Shown here one piece after another: positions 24,942-34,034 of a stretch of DNA of 35,790 bases. Origin of the DNA: Hyphomicrobiales bacterium (GTDB lineage: Bacteria > Pseudomonadota > Alphaproteobacteria > Rhizobiales > Rhizobiaceae); assembly GCA_026400435.1 (NCBI GenBank), contig JAPLOZ010000084.1, positions 1-35,790 of the forward strand, written 5' to 3'. Position 1 is the first letter of the stretch, and each line of letters begins with the position of its first letter. Under the pieces are notes generated by a model. The model was not told where the DNA came from, did not search any database, and was given only the letters and a program-made list of their open reading frames with translations. The position numbers and the translations under genes are program-made.

Positions 24942-27900
24942 CTACTCGGCCGCGAGCGGAAGTTCCGGCTGCTTGTGCGGGAGCACATGGACATTGTGGC
25001 CGTGGGAAACCGCATCCGGCTCGTCGGACTGGTTGGGCCGCACCAGCCAGTGCCAGAGCCGTGCCGTGCCGATCGCTGCGTCGTCCATGATCGTGTAGAA
25101 GGACGGCACGAAGATCAGCGACAGCAGCGTCGAGACAAGCAGGCCGCCGACGACGGCGATAGCCATCGGCGCACGGAACTCGCCGCCGTCGCCGAGCGCC
25201 AGGGACGCCGGGATCATGCCCGCCGACATGGCGATCGTCGTCATGACGATCGGTCGCGCGCGCTTGCGGCCGGCGTCGATGATCGCGGTCTTGCGCGGCA
25301 CGCCCTGCTTGACTTCCTCGATCGCGAAATCGACCAGCATGATCGCGTTCTTGGTCACGATGCCCATCAGCATCAGGATGCCGATCACCACCGGCATAGA
25401 GACCGCTGAATTGGTCAGCCAGAGTGCCGCCGCCACGCCGCCTATCGCCAGCGGCAGCGAGCCCAGGATCGTAAACGAGTGGAACACCGAGCCGAACAGC
25501 AGGATCAGCACGACCAGCACCAGCATCAGGCCGGTCGACATGGCGGTCGCGAACCCGGCGAAGACCTCGCCCATCACCTCGGCGTCGCCGGTTTCCTGGA
25601 TGCGCGTTCCGGCCGGCATGTTCTTGACGGCCGGGAGCTGCCACACAGCGTTCAGACCGTCGCTGAGTTCGGCGCCAGGCGCCATGTCCGCGCCGATGAC
25701 GACTCGGCGCTCGCGATTGAAGCGGGCGATGGAAGACGGACCCTGGCCGAAGCTGATCTTGGCCACCGAAGACAGAGGCACGACTGCACCGGACGGCGTG
25801 TCCACCGGCAACTGGCTTACGACATCGATGTTGTCGCGCGCTGCCTCGGTGAGCTGCACGCGGATCGGTATCTGCCTGTCGCCGACCGTGAACTTGGCGA
25901 GGTTCTGGTCGATGTCGCCCATCGTCGCCACGCGCAGCGTCTGGGCGATCGTCGCGGTCGAAATGCCAAGCTCGGCAAGCCGCGTCAGGTCAGGCTCGAT
26001 GATCACCTCCGGGCGGTCGAGCGCGGCGTTGGAGGAAATCGCGCGGAACATGCCGGTCGCCGTCATCTCGCTCTGGATCTTGCGCGCCTGGTGGTCGAGC
26101 ACCGCGCCGTCCGTGCCCATGACGCCGAAGGCGAGCTGCCTTTCGCCGCGATCGTTCACGAAGTAGGCGCGCAGGTCCGGGATCGTCTCCATCTTGTCGA
26201 GCAGGATGCCCTCGATGACATGCTGGGGCTTGTCGCGTTCGGACTTGTGCTTGAGATCGGCGACCACCGTCGCGCGGCGGGTTTCCAGGGTGCCAGTCGG
26301 GCTTGCGCCGCCTATCACATAGACGTTCTCGACCTCTGGCAGTTCGAGCATCAGCCGGGTCACTTCGTCTGTTGTCTCTCGCGTATCGTCGAGCCTGCTT
26401 CCAGGCGGCAGCTCCAGGGAGAAGACGATGCGGCTGGCATCCTCGCGCGGGATGAAGCCCGACGGAAGGAATCCCATCGCGTATATTGAGCCGGCGAAGA
26501 AGGCCATGCCGGCGCCCAGCGTCAGCCAGCGGAAGCGGAGCGTAGCGCCCAGCAGCCGCTCATAGCCGCGCATGATGAAGCCCGGCTTCGGCTCGGTGTG
26601 TCCATGCGGACGCAGGAAATAGGCAGCCATCATCGGCGTAATCAGCCGGGCGACGAGCAGCGAGAAGAACACCGCGGCCGCAACGGTCAGGCCGAATTGC
26701 TTGAAGTACTGGCCGGCCACGCCACCCATGAAGGACACAGGAGCGAAAACGGCCATGATCGTCGCCGAAATGGCGATGACGGCGAGCCCTATCTCGTCGG
26801 CCGCCTCAAGCGAGGCGCGGTATGGCGACTTGCCCATCTTGATGTGCCGGACGATGTTTTCGATCTCGACGATGGCGTCGTCGACAAGGATGCCGACCAC
26901 AAGCGTGATGCCGAGCAGGCTCACCAGGTTGAGCGAGAAGCCCATCATGGATATCGCCCAGAAGGTCGGGATGATCGAAAGCGGCAGCGCGGTCGCCGAA
27001 ACCAGGGTCGCGCGCCAGTCGCGCAGGAACAGGAACACCACGATGACCGAAAGCGCTGCGCCCTCCATCAGGGTTTCCATCGCGGAATCGTAGTTGCCGG
27101 CCGTGTAACTGACCGAATCGTCAACCTTGCTGATGGCAACGTCGGGGTAGGCCTTCTGCAGGTCGATGACCGCGGCTGCCACCCTCTCGTTCACATCCAT
27201 GTCGCTTTCGCCCTTGCCGCGAAAGACCGCGAAGGAAACGACGGTACCGTTGTTGACCCGCGCGAAGGATTTTGGTTCGGCCCACGCATCCGTGACGGTT
27301 GCGATATCGGACAGCCTGACTGTGCCGCCGTGCGAAAGCGGTATCTCCAGGGCCCGCAGATCAGCAATGGTGTCGGCGCCGCCCAGCGTGCGGATGGTCT
27401 GGTCGCGTTTGCCGAACTTGGCGTTGCCGCCTGTCATGTCGGCGTTCACCTGCCGCACCGCGCTGTTCAGCTCGGCGGCCGTCACGCCCAGCGCATTGAG
27501 CCTGTCCGGATCGAGTTCGATCTTGATCTCGCGCGTCACGCCGCCGTAGCGGTCGACGCGGGCAACGCCCTTCAGGCCCTGCATCTTGCGGATAATGGTG
27601 TCGTCGACGAACCACGACAGTTCCTCGATGGTCATCGCCGGCGCCGATACCGCGTAAGTCAGGATCGCCTGGCCTTCGACGTCGATGCGCGAGATGACTG
27701 GATCGTCGGCGGTCGCAGGCAGGTCCGAGGTAATGCGCTCGACCGCGTCCTTGACGTCGTTGACGGCCGTCTGCGTGTCGACTTCGAGGCGGAACTCGAC
27801 ATTCGTCTGCGACGTGCCTTCGGTCAGCGTGGAGATCACGTTCTTGACGCCGGAGATGTTGGCGACCGCATCTTCGATGCGCTTGGTGACCTGCGTCTCG

Positions 27901-28082
27901 AGTTCGCTAGGCGCCACGCCGGGGTCGGTCACCGTTACCGAAACAAGCGGAATGTCGATGTTCGGGAACCGCGTTACCGGAATCTTGGAGAAGCTGATCA
28001 GTCCAAGCACAAGGAGGACGATGAACAGCAGGATGGCCGGAATGGGATGACGGATCGACCAGGCGGAGATGTTCCAGTTCAT
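24942..28082 (-). CDS. RND efflux pump permease (AcrB/HAE-1 type)
   Basis: 1046 residues with 12 membrane helices and two large periplasmic loops, the standard AcrB size. The proton-relay pair is Asp401-Asp402 in VGILVDDAIVEIEN, with the partner Lys in GIVTKNAIMLVDFAIEE. N-terminal ISAWSIRHPIPAILLF and the FSKIPVTRFPNIDIPLVSV segment are typical of HAE-type pumps. It would expel drugs or other apolar compounds with the upstream adaptor and an unlinked TolC-like channel, since no channel gene is present. The ATG overlaps the adaptor stop (ATGA), so the two are coupled. Confidence 0.95.
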   Translation of the reverse strand: MNWNISAWSIRHPIPAILLFIVLLVLGLISFSKIPVTRFPNIDIPLVSVTVTDPGVAPSELETQVTKRIEDAVANISGVKNVISTLTEGTSQTNVEFRLEVDTQTAVNDVKDAVERITSDLPATADDPVISRIDVEGQAILTYAVSAPAMTIEELSWFVDDTIIRKMQGLKGVARVDRYGGVTREIKIELDPDRLNALGVTAAELNSAVRQVNADMTGGNAKFGKRDQTIRTLGGADTIADLRALEIPLSHGGTVRLSDIATVTDAWAEPKSFARVNNGTVVSFAVFRGKGESDMDVNERVAAAVIDLQKAYPDVAISKVDDSVSYTAGNYDSAMETLMEGAALSVIVVFLFLRDWRATLVSATALPLSIIPTFWAISMMGFSLNLVSLLGITLVVGILVDDAIVEIENIVRHIKMGKSPYRASLEAADEIGLAVIAISATIMAVFAPVSFMGGVAGQYFKQFGLTVAAAVFFSLLVARLITPMMAAYFLRPHGHTEPKPGFIMRGYERLLGATLRFRWLTLGAGMAFFAGSIYAMGFLPSGFIPREDASRIVFSLELPPGSRLDDTRETTDEVTRLMLELPEVENVYVIGGASPTGTLETRRATVVADLKHKSERDKPQHVIEGILLDKMETIPDLRAYFVNDRGERQLAFGVMGTDGAVLDHQARKIQSEMTATGMFRAISSNAALDRPEVIIEPDLTRLAELGISTATIAQTLRVATMGDIDQNLAKFTVGDRQIPIRVQLTEAARDNIDVVSQLPVDTPSGAVVPLSSVAKISFGQGPSSIARFNRERRVVIGADMAPGAELSDGLNAVWQLPAVKNMPAGTRIQETGDAEVMGEVFAGFATAMSTGLMLVLVVLILLFGSVFHSFTILGSLPLAIGGVAAALWLTNSAVSMPVVIGILMLMGIVTKNAIMLVDFAIEEVKQGVPRKTAIIDAGRKRARPIVMTTIAMSAGMIPASLALGDGGEFRAPMAIAVVGGLLVSTLLSLIFVPSFYTIMDDAAIGTARLWHWLVRPNQSDEPDAVSHGHNVHVLPHKQPELPLAAE

Positions 28083-29287
28083 GGCTTCACAGCTCCGGTG
28101 GATTCGGCGCGGACAGCCGTAACCATGTCGCCGTCCGCCACGAACGTGCCTGCGCGCGACACCACCTCAGCGCCTTCGGCAAGTCCGGTCATGATCTCGA
28201 CCATGTCGCCGGAGCGAGCACCCAGTGTGACGGGGTGCGTGCGCACCTTGCCGTCCTCGACGGTCTGCACGAACGCATCCGATCCGGCATACATGACCGC
28301 AGAAGCGGGGACCGCCACCCCTTCGCGCCTCAACAGCTCAATTTCGCCGCGCGCAAAATTGCCGGCGCGCGCCGCCGCGTCGGCTCCCAGCGCTACGCGG
28401 ATCGAACCCAGCCGTGTGGTCTGATCGACCTCAGGCGAGATGCGCCGGATCGTACCTGCCGAAGGCTTGTCGACACCTGGCATCCAGACCGCGACCGACA
28501 TGCCCTTGGTCAGTCTGGGCAATTCCGTTTCGGCGACGCTTGCCGCCAGCTCGAATTCCTTGTCGATCGCGATGCGAAACAGCGGCGCGCTTCCCGTCGA
28601 CACCACGCCGCCGAGCGTCGCATTGCGTGCGAGGATCAGTCCGTCGGCCGGCGCGCGCAGTTCGGTCTTGGCAATCTGCACGGTCACGTTCTTGCGCTGT
28701 GCGCTGATGACCGCCAACTGCGCCTGCGATGCCACGAGAGCCTTTTCGGCGGAGTCGCGTTTTGCCTTCGCACTGTCCAGCGAATTGACGGCGTTGTCTC
28801 TCTGTGCCTCGGTCGCAACGCCCTTTTTCTGCAACGCGTCAGCGCGGTCGAGCGCTTCCCCGGCCTGGCGAACGCCAACTTCGGCGTCGGCGATCTGCGC
28901 GCGCATCTGGGCGATGTTGGCCTCTGCCTGGGCGTAGCTCGCGTCGATCTGCGCGAGCTGGGTGTCGAGCATCGAACGGTCCAGCACCGCCAGCACATCG
29001 CCTTGCTTGACCATGTCGCCTTCGTCGGCGTTGAGCGCGATGACCGTAAGGCCGTTGAGGTCGGTGCCGACTGCCGCCTCCTCGCGGGCGACGATCGTGC
29101 CGTTCACTGAAAGGGTCTCGACCAGTTCGCGCTTCTCTGCCGCGACCACCCTGATCGATGGCGGAACCTGCTTTATGGCGGGTGGCGTCTCACTTGCAGC
29201 GATCGACGCAGCCGGTATCGCGCACAACGCGGCGGCGGACAGCAGCAACGCGGCCACCGATATGGGGAAGCTGGACTTGAAGGACAT
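28079..29287 (-). CDS. RND efflux periplasmic adaptor (membrane fusion protein)
   Basis: 402 residues. An N-terminal signal peptide (SVAALLLSAAALCAIPAASIAAS) is followed by a first lipoyl half (GTIVAREEAAVGTDLNG), a long alpha-helical hairpin (about 110-200, rich in Ala, Gln and Glu), the second lipoyl half (TELRAPADGLILARN) and beta-barrel/membrane-proximal domains. It bridges the inner-membrane pump and an outer-membrane channel. It starts 39 nt after the tetR stop and ends in a 4-nt overlap with the pump gene. The ribosome-binding site is weak. Confidence 0.94.
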   Translation of the reverse strand: MSFKSSFPISVAALLLSAAALCAIPAASIAASETPPAIKQVPPSIRVVAAEKRELVETLSVNGTIVAREEAAVGTDLNGLTVIALNADEGDMVKQGDVLAVLDRSMLDTQLAQIDASYAQAEANIAQMRAQIADAEVGVRQAGEALDRADALQKKGVATEAQRDNAVNSLDSAKAKRDSAEKALVASQAQLAVISAQRKNVTVQIAKTELRAPADGLILARNATLGGVVSTGSAPLFRIAIDKEFELAASVAETELPRLTKGMSVAVWMPGVDKPSAGTIRRISPEVDQTTRLGSIRVALGADAAARAGNFARGEIELLRREGVAVPASAVMYAGSDAFVQTVEDGKVRTHPVTLGARSGDMVEIMTGLAEGAEVVSRAGTFVADGDMVTAVRAESTGAVKP

Positions 29288-29326
29288 GCAGGATCATCCG
29301 TGTAGGTGAATTACAATACGCAAGGC

Positions 29327-29998
29327 TCACGCCTTTGGATCTTTGGCCGGGCCGGTCGGCCTCAGCATTCCATCGATCATCGCGCGGAGCGCCACTTCAA
29401 CTTTGTCGAGCGGCACGCCGCGCGCCGGCAGATCGTTGATGGCCATCCCCTCCCCGACCGACATGACAATGGCCATCAGGATGTTCAGGTCGACAGGCGG
29501 ATTGATCTCGCCGCGATCGATTGCCTCTTTCAGCACGGGTGCGATCATGTCCGCGACCTGCTGCTTGTGGCCTTCGACGGTGGAGCGGACGGCCGGGTTG
29601 CGCATCGATTCCGACCGCATCTCCGCGAACAGCGCGGCGCTGCCCTTTTCATGGGTATAGGTAATGTGCGCCATGGCGGCCTCAACAAGGGCGTCGACGG
29701 CCGAATGCGTCTGCGTCAGCGCGCCAAAGCAGGTCATGTCGTCTTCGCGATCAGCTTCGCAGATCGCCTCGACTATCGATTCCTTGGACGGGAAGTAGCG
29801 ATAGAGCGCGCCCGGGCTCATGCCGCATTCAGCACAAATCTGCTGCATCGACGCGCCCTGGAAGCCCGAACGGACAAAGCAGTTCTTGGCTGCCTCCAGA
29901 ATACGTTGAATCTGCTGGTCCCTGCGCTCGGCGCGTGTCTGCCCGTGCCCGTCGAGTGGCTCAGCCTGCGTGGCCTCGAAATAGACGCCGTCTTCCAT
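29327..29998 (-). CDS. TetR/AcrR-family repressor of the RND operon
   Basis: 223 residues. The N-terminal helix-turn-helix is QQIQRILEAAKNCFVRSGF...MQQICAECGMSPGALYRYFPSKESI, classical TetR; the rest is the helical ligand-binding domain (TetR_C_6-like). It lies first in the tetR-adaptor-pump operon and has a palindromic operator 40 nt upstream, so it probably represses its own operon and is released by pump substrates. I prefer the ATG at 29998; a TTG at 30013 is in frame but has no ribosome-binding site. Confidence 0.92.
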   Translation of the reverse strand: MEDGVYFEATQAEPLDGHGQTRAERRDQQIQRILEAAKNCFVRSGFQGASMQQICAECGMSPGALYRYFPSKESIVEAICEADREDDMTCFGALTQTHSAVDALVEAAMAHITYTHEKGSAALFAEMRSESMRNPAVRSTVEGHKQQVADMIAPVLKEAIDRGEINPPVDLNILMAIVMSVGEGMAINDLPARGVPLDKVEVALRAMIDGMLRPTGPAKDPKA

Positions 29999-30037
29999 GT
30001 TCTGGGTATCCAACGGAAGCGAATGCTCGCTCTCAAT

Positions 30038-30061
30038 TCATGCGAATGATCATTCTCATGA
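30038..30061. promoter_or_regulatory. Probable TetR operator upstream of the RND operon
   Basis: A 24-bp palindrome with one mismatched pair. Its centre GAATGATCATTC (30044-30055) is perfectly symmetric, and the outer arms TCATG and CATGA also match. It is 40 nt upstream of the tetR ATG, the place expected for autoregulation. A further GCGAATG half-site copy occurs at 30019-30025. Confidence 0.8.
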
Positions 30062-30223
30062 TATGAACGCCAATGGTCGGTGTCAATATGCTGCACTGCA
30101 AAATAGATTTTACGGGGCCGCCATTGGCGCAGTTTGGTGCGCGCCGTCATTCAGGATGCGCAGCGGGCCCGGAATGACGAAAGATGCACGGCGGCCCGGT
30201 TTGGCGGGACCCAAAAGGCGTTC

Positions 30224-32542
30224 CTACCCGAATTTGCCAGTGCGCGGAAAACCCTTCGGCACGAGGCGGCCGGCCGAGGCGCGCGCGCCGAACCATTCGG
30301 CAAGCTCTTCGCGGCTGCGGGTAAAAGTCCGGTCCGCGGAGTCCTGCCAGGAAAGGCCGTCGGCCGCCGTAAACGTCTTGAGGTCGAGCACGCCGCCGTC
30401 CTTGTATTTCTGCAGCCGCACGCCCTTGCCGCGCGTCATCTCCGGAATGTCGGCCAGCGGGAAGATCACCATCTTGCGGTTCTCGCCGACGATGGCCAGG
30501 TGATCGCCAGTCAGGAACGCGCAGTGCGAGGACTCGTCGGGCGACTTGACGTTCATCACCTGCTTGCCCTTGCGGGTATTGGCGACGACCTCCGCCTCAG
30601 GCACAACGAACCCGTTGCCCTCATGGCTGGCGAGTAGCAGCTTGCGGGCCGGATCGTGCACGAACGCCGTGACGATGTCCTGGTCGTTCTCCATGTCGAC
30701 AATGATGCGGATCGGCTCGCCGTGGCCGCGTCCGCCGGGAAGCCGGTCGGCGCCGATCGTGTAGAATTTGCCGCCGGTCGTGAAGACGAGGATCTTGTCG
30801 GTGGTCTGGGCGGGAAAAGCGAGCTTCAGGCTGTCTCCTTCCTTGAAGGTGAGCAGCGAGAAGTCGCTGAGATGCCCCTTCAGCGCGCGCAACCAGCCCT
30901 TTTCGGAAACCACGACGGTGATCGGCTCCTTCTCGATCATCGCGTGATGGATGTCGGCGACATCGTGTTCGGGCGCATCGGCGAAATCGGATCTGCGGCG
31001 GCCGAGATCGGTGGTCGGCCCGAATTTCTTCAGCGTTTCGCCGACCTCCCAGCGAATCGTCTTCCACTGCTTGGCTGGCGAGCCGAGCAGCAGTTCGATC
31101 TGCTTCTTCTCCTCGGAGAGACCATCGAATTCCTTGCGGATTTCGATTTCCTCCAGCTTGCGCAGTGCGCGCAGCCGCATGTTGAGGATGGCTTCGGCCT
31201 GGTTGTCGGTCAGCGACCAGCGCGCCATCATCACGCGCTTTGGCTCGTCCTCCTCGCGGATGATGCGGATCACCTCGTCGATGTTCAGATAGGCGACAAG
31301 GTAGCCGCCCAGGATTTCGAGGCGCCGCTCGATCTCCGCCAGCCTGTGCCTGGAGCGGCGCACCAGCACGTCCTTGCGGTGCTCCAGCCATTCCGAAAGG
31401 ACGTTCTTCAGCGACAGTACGTTGGGCACCTTGCCGCGCGACAGGACGTTCATGTTGAGCGGGAAACGCGTCTCCAGCTCGGTCAGCTTGAACAGCGATT
31501 CCATCAGCAGGCCGGGGTCGACGGTGCGGCTCTTGGGCACCAGCACGACGCGGATGTCTTCCGCGCTCTCGTCGCGCACGTCCTCAAGGAGTGGCAGTCT
31601 TCTTGCCAGCAGAAGTTCCGCGATCTTCTCGATCAGCTTGGATTTCTGAACCTGGTAGGGAATTTCCGTGACGACGATGTTCCAGGTGCCCCTGCCCTGG
31701 TCCTCCTGCTGCCACTTGGCGCGGACGCGAAACCCTCCGCGCCCGGTTGCATAGGCCTCGGTGATCGACGACCAGCCGTCGACGATCGTGCCCCCGGTCG
31801 GAAAATCCGGCCCCCTCACCTTGCATTCCAGCAGCGCCTTGGGCTCGGTCTTCGCCCGTTCCTGGATCTGCGCCCATTGTTCGGGCGAGGTCATCAGGTC
31901 GCCGATTGAAGCCTCCCTGTTGTCTATCAGATGCAGGGCCGCCGCGCAGAGTTCGGCGGCGTTGTGCGGCGGTATGGAGGTCGCCATGCCGACCGCGATT
32001 CCGGAAGACCCGTTGGCGAGTATGTTGGGAAATGCACCCGGCAGGACGACCGGTTCCTCGTCCTCTTCATTGTAGGTCGGTCGGAAGTCGACCGCGTCTT
32101 CCGTGATCCCCTCGAGCAGCAGCGTGGCGACCTCGGTCATCCGCGCCTCGGTGTAGCGCATGGCCGCCGCGTTATCGCCGTCTATGTTGCCGAAATTGCC
32201 CTGACCGTCGACCAGCGGATAACGCACCGCGAAATCCTGCGCGAGCCGCACAAGCGCGTCATAGATCGACTGGTCGCCATGTGGATGGAACTTGCCCATC
32301 ACCTCGCCGACGATGCGGGCGCATTTGGCGAAACCCTGGTCCGGGTTGAGCCTGAGCAGCCGCATAGCGTGCATGATGCGCCGGTGCACGGGCTTCAGCC
32401 CGTCACGCACGTCGGGCAGAGCGCGATGCATGATCGTCGACAGCGCATAGGCGAGATAGCGCTCTTCCAGCGCTTTCTTCAGGTCGACCGGCTCAATGTG
32501 GTCACCGCCCCCGGAGGGCGGCGGAACGAGGCTCTTTCCCAT
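30224..32542 (-). CDS. parC: DNA topoisomerase IV subunit A
   Basis: 772 residues. The breakage-reunion domain has the catalytic Tyr130 in [11 protein letters not shown] and the quinolone region [11 protein letters not shown] (86-96); the C-terminal part is a degenerate beta-pinwheel without a GyrA box, which separates it from GyrA. It decatenates daughter chromosomes with ParE. The position equal to E. coli ParC Ser80 is Gln91, and Glu84 is Asp95. The ATG at 32542 lacks a clear ribosome-binding site, but the N-terminal block ([23 protein letters not shown]) fits the family start. Confidence 0.96.
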   Translation of the reverse strand: MGKSLVPPPSGGGDHIEPVDLKKALEERYLAYALSTIMHRALPDVRDGLKPVHRRIMHAMRLLRLNPDQGFAKCARIVGEVMGKFHPHGDQSIYDALVRLAQDFAVRYPLVDGQGNFGNIDGDNAAAMRYTEARMTEVATLLLEGITEDAVDFRPTYNEEDEEPVVLPGAFPNILANGSSGIAVGMATSIPPHNAAELCAAALHLIDNREASIGDLMTSPEQWAQIQERAKTEPKALLECKVRGPDFPTGGTIVDGWSSITEAYATGRGGFRVRAKWQQEDQGRGTWNIVVTEIPYQVQKSKLIEKIAELLLARRLPLLEDVRDESAEDIRVVLVPKSRTVDPGLLMESLFKLTELETRFPLNMNVLSRGKVPNVLSLKNVLSEWLEHRKDVLVRRSRHRLAEIERRLEILGGYLVAYLNIDEVIRIIREEDEPKRVMMARWSLTDNQAEAILNMRLRALRKLEEIEIRKEFDGLSEEKKQIELLLGSPAKQWKTIRWEVGETLKKFGPTTDLGRRRSDFADAPEHDVADIHHAMIEKEPITVVVSEKGWLRALKGHLSDFSLLTFKEGDSLKLAFPAQTTDKILVFTTGGKFYTIGADRLPGGRGHGEPIRIIVDMENDQDIVTAFVHDPARKLLLASHEGNGFVVPEAEVVANTRKGKQVMNVKSPDESSHCAFLTGDHLAIVGENRKMVIFPLADIPEMTRGKGVRLQKYKDGGVLDLKTFTAADGLSWQDSADRTFTRSREELAEWFGARASAGRLVPKGFPRTGKFG

Positions 32543-32756
32543 CGCGCCGGGTTAGCCGACAGCCTGATTCGCGGCAAGTGCCGCACCGGACGCCGAAAGC
32601 GATGCCGCTCACGCGCTCTTCACCATGCGGACAGCCGCCTCTAACCCTGAGATTGCCAGAACGCACGTTTTGCGGGCATGGTGCGCCCCGCGCCTTGTTC
32701 CGGTCCAGTTTTCGGTCGACTGGAGGGCAGGATTTACAACCGTTCGGGGGGTTACC
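32543..32756. promoter_or_regulatory. Divergent promoter region between parC and the secreted protein gene
   Basis: 214 nt between divergent starts. No clear palindrome or riboswitch. The right end has a G-rich ribosome-binding site (CGGGGGG) just before the ATG at 32757. Confidence 0.35.
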
Positions 32757-33968
32757 ATGACCTACAGACACGCGGCATTTCGCAAGCTCGCCTTGTCGGC
32801 AATCCTGCTCGCTATCCCGGCGGGTTCGGCCTTCGCGCAGGACGTCACCGCCGTTGCCGAGCGGTTGAAGGCGCTGGCGACCGGCCAGGGCATAGCGCTC
32901 GGCTGGTCGGCTGTATCGGGCGATGCGTCCAAAATGGTGCTCGAAGGCGTCACCGTAAAGGGCGCCGGCGAGACGGATGCCACGGCCATCGGCGATGTCA
33001 CGCTTTCCGGCATCAGCACAAAGGGCGGCGGCTACGTGGTGGACACGCTGACGACTGCGCCCTTCACGATGGCCGAGCAAGGGGTTTCGGTCGACATCAG
33101 CCCGTTCGTGGTCAAGGGCCTGTCCATCCCTGCCGCGGACGCGGCCGATCCGATGTCGTCCTTCACGATGTACCAGAGCGCCTCGCTGGACAGCCTGTCG
33201 GTCAAGATGGGCGGCAAGACAGCATTCGCGCTCCAGGGCGTGGCCGGCAGCGTCACGCCGCCCGACGGAACCTCTGCCATGCAGTTTTCCGGCGCCGTGC
33301 AGAAATTTACTACCGACCTGTCCCTGATCGAGGATCAGAGCGTCAAGTCCTACATCGACGGGCTAGGCTACAGCCAGCTTGACGGAAACATCAAGATTTC
33401 CGGGTCCTGGCAGCCGACCGACGGCCGCTGGTCCATGTCGCAGTACGACATCGCCATCAACGATGTCGGCACGCTTGGCATGACCCTCGACCTTGGCGGC
33501 ATGACGCCGGGATTCGTCAAGACGGTCAACGAGTTGTCGACCAAGATGGCCGAAGCGCCGGAAGGCGCTGATACATCCGCGCAGCAGGCCCAACTGATGG
33601 GGATGCTGCAGGACGCCACCTTCCACGGCGCCAGCCTGAAATTCAGCGACGATTCGCTGACCGACCGCGCCGTCAAGCTCGTCGCAATGCTGCAGGGCGC
33701 GCAGCCAGCCGATGTCGTCACCATGGCCAAGGCCGCCATCCCCTTCGCCATGATGCAGTTCCAGATGGGCGAATTGGCCGGCACTATCACGCCTGCGGTC
33801 AACGCCTTCCTCGACAACCCCAAGAGCATCGAGATCACCGCGACCCCGCCGGCCCCGGTAACCTTCGCAAAGATCAGCGAAGTCTCCATGGCGACGCCGG
33901 GAGACAGCGCGGCCACGACCAACGCGATCTGGTCGCTGCTCGAAATCAAGGTCAACGCCAACCAGTAA
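32757..33968 (+). CDS. Exported protein of unknown function
   Basis: 403 residues. The N-terminus KLALSAILLAIPAGSAFAQ is a clear Sec signal peptide, with cleavage expected after Ala27. The mature part has many short alternating strands rich in Ser, Thr, Gly and Val (for example VTLSGISTKGGGYVVDTLTTAPFTM) and no cysteines, suggesting a long beta-rich fold such as those of AsmA-like or DUF945-like proteins; this is a guess from the pattern. It is probably periplasmic. The ATG at 32757 has a G-rich ribosome-binding site; the frame is open for 44 codons upstream with no signal sequence. It diverges from parC and ends before a strong terminator. Confidence 0.82.
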   Translation: MTYRHAAFRKLALSAILLAIPAGSAFAQDVTAVAERLKALATGQGIALGWSAVSGDASKMVLEGVTVKGAGETDATAIGDVTLSGISTKGGGYVVDTLTTAPFTMAEQGVSVDISPFVVKGLSIPAADAADPMSSFTMYQSASLDSLSVKMGGKTAFALQGVAGSVTPPDGTSAMQFSGAVQKFTTDLSLIEDQSVKSYIDGLGYSQLDGNIKISGSWQPTDGRWSMSQYDIAINDVGTLGMTLDLGGMTPGFVKTVNELSTKMAEAPEGADTSAQQAQLMGMLQDATFHGASLKFSDDSLTDRAVKLVAMLQGAQPADVVTMAKAAIPFAMMQFQMGELAGTITPAVNAFLDNPKSIEITATPPAPVTFAKISEVSMATPGDSAATTNAIWSLLEIKVNANQ

Positions 33969-33985
33969 GCCCTTGTGGCTCCAAC

Positions 33986-34014
33986 AAAAAAGCCCGGCAT
34001 TGCCGGGCTTTTTT
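33986..34014. terminator. Bidirectional intrinsic terminator
   Basis: A6 is followed by GCCCGGC, loop ATT, GCCGGGC and T6. The symmetric A and T tracts allow it to stop transcripts from both the secreted protein gene (stop at 33968) and aspS (stop at 34035). Confidence 0.95.
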
Positions 34015-34034
34015 ATGACGCGATAAGGTGGCGC

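Noticed and set aside
26598..28424. Plus-strand frame of 608 codons opposite the RND pump
   Set aside because: Antisense shadow of a full-length AcrB-type gene; no ribosome-binding site or domain.
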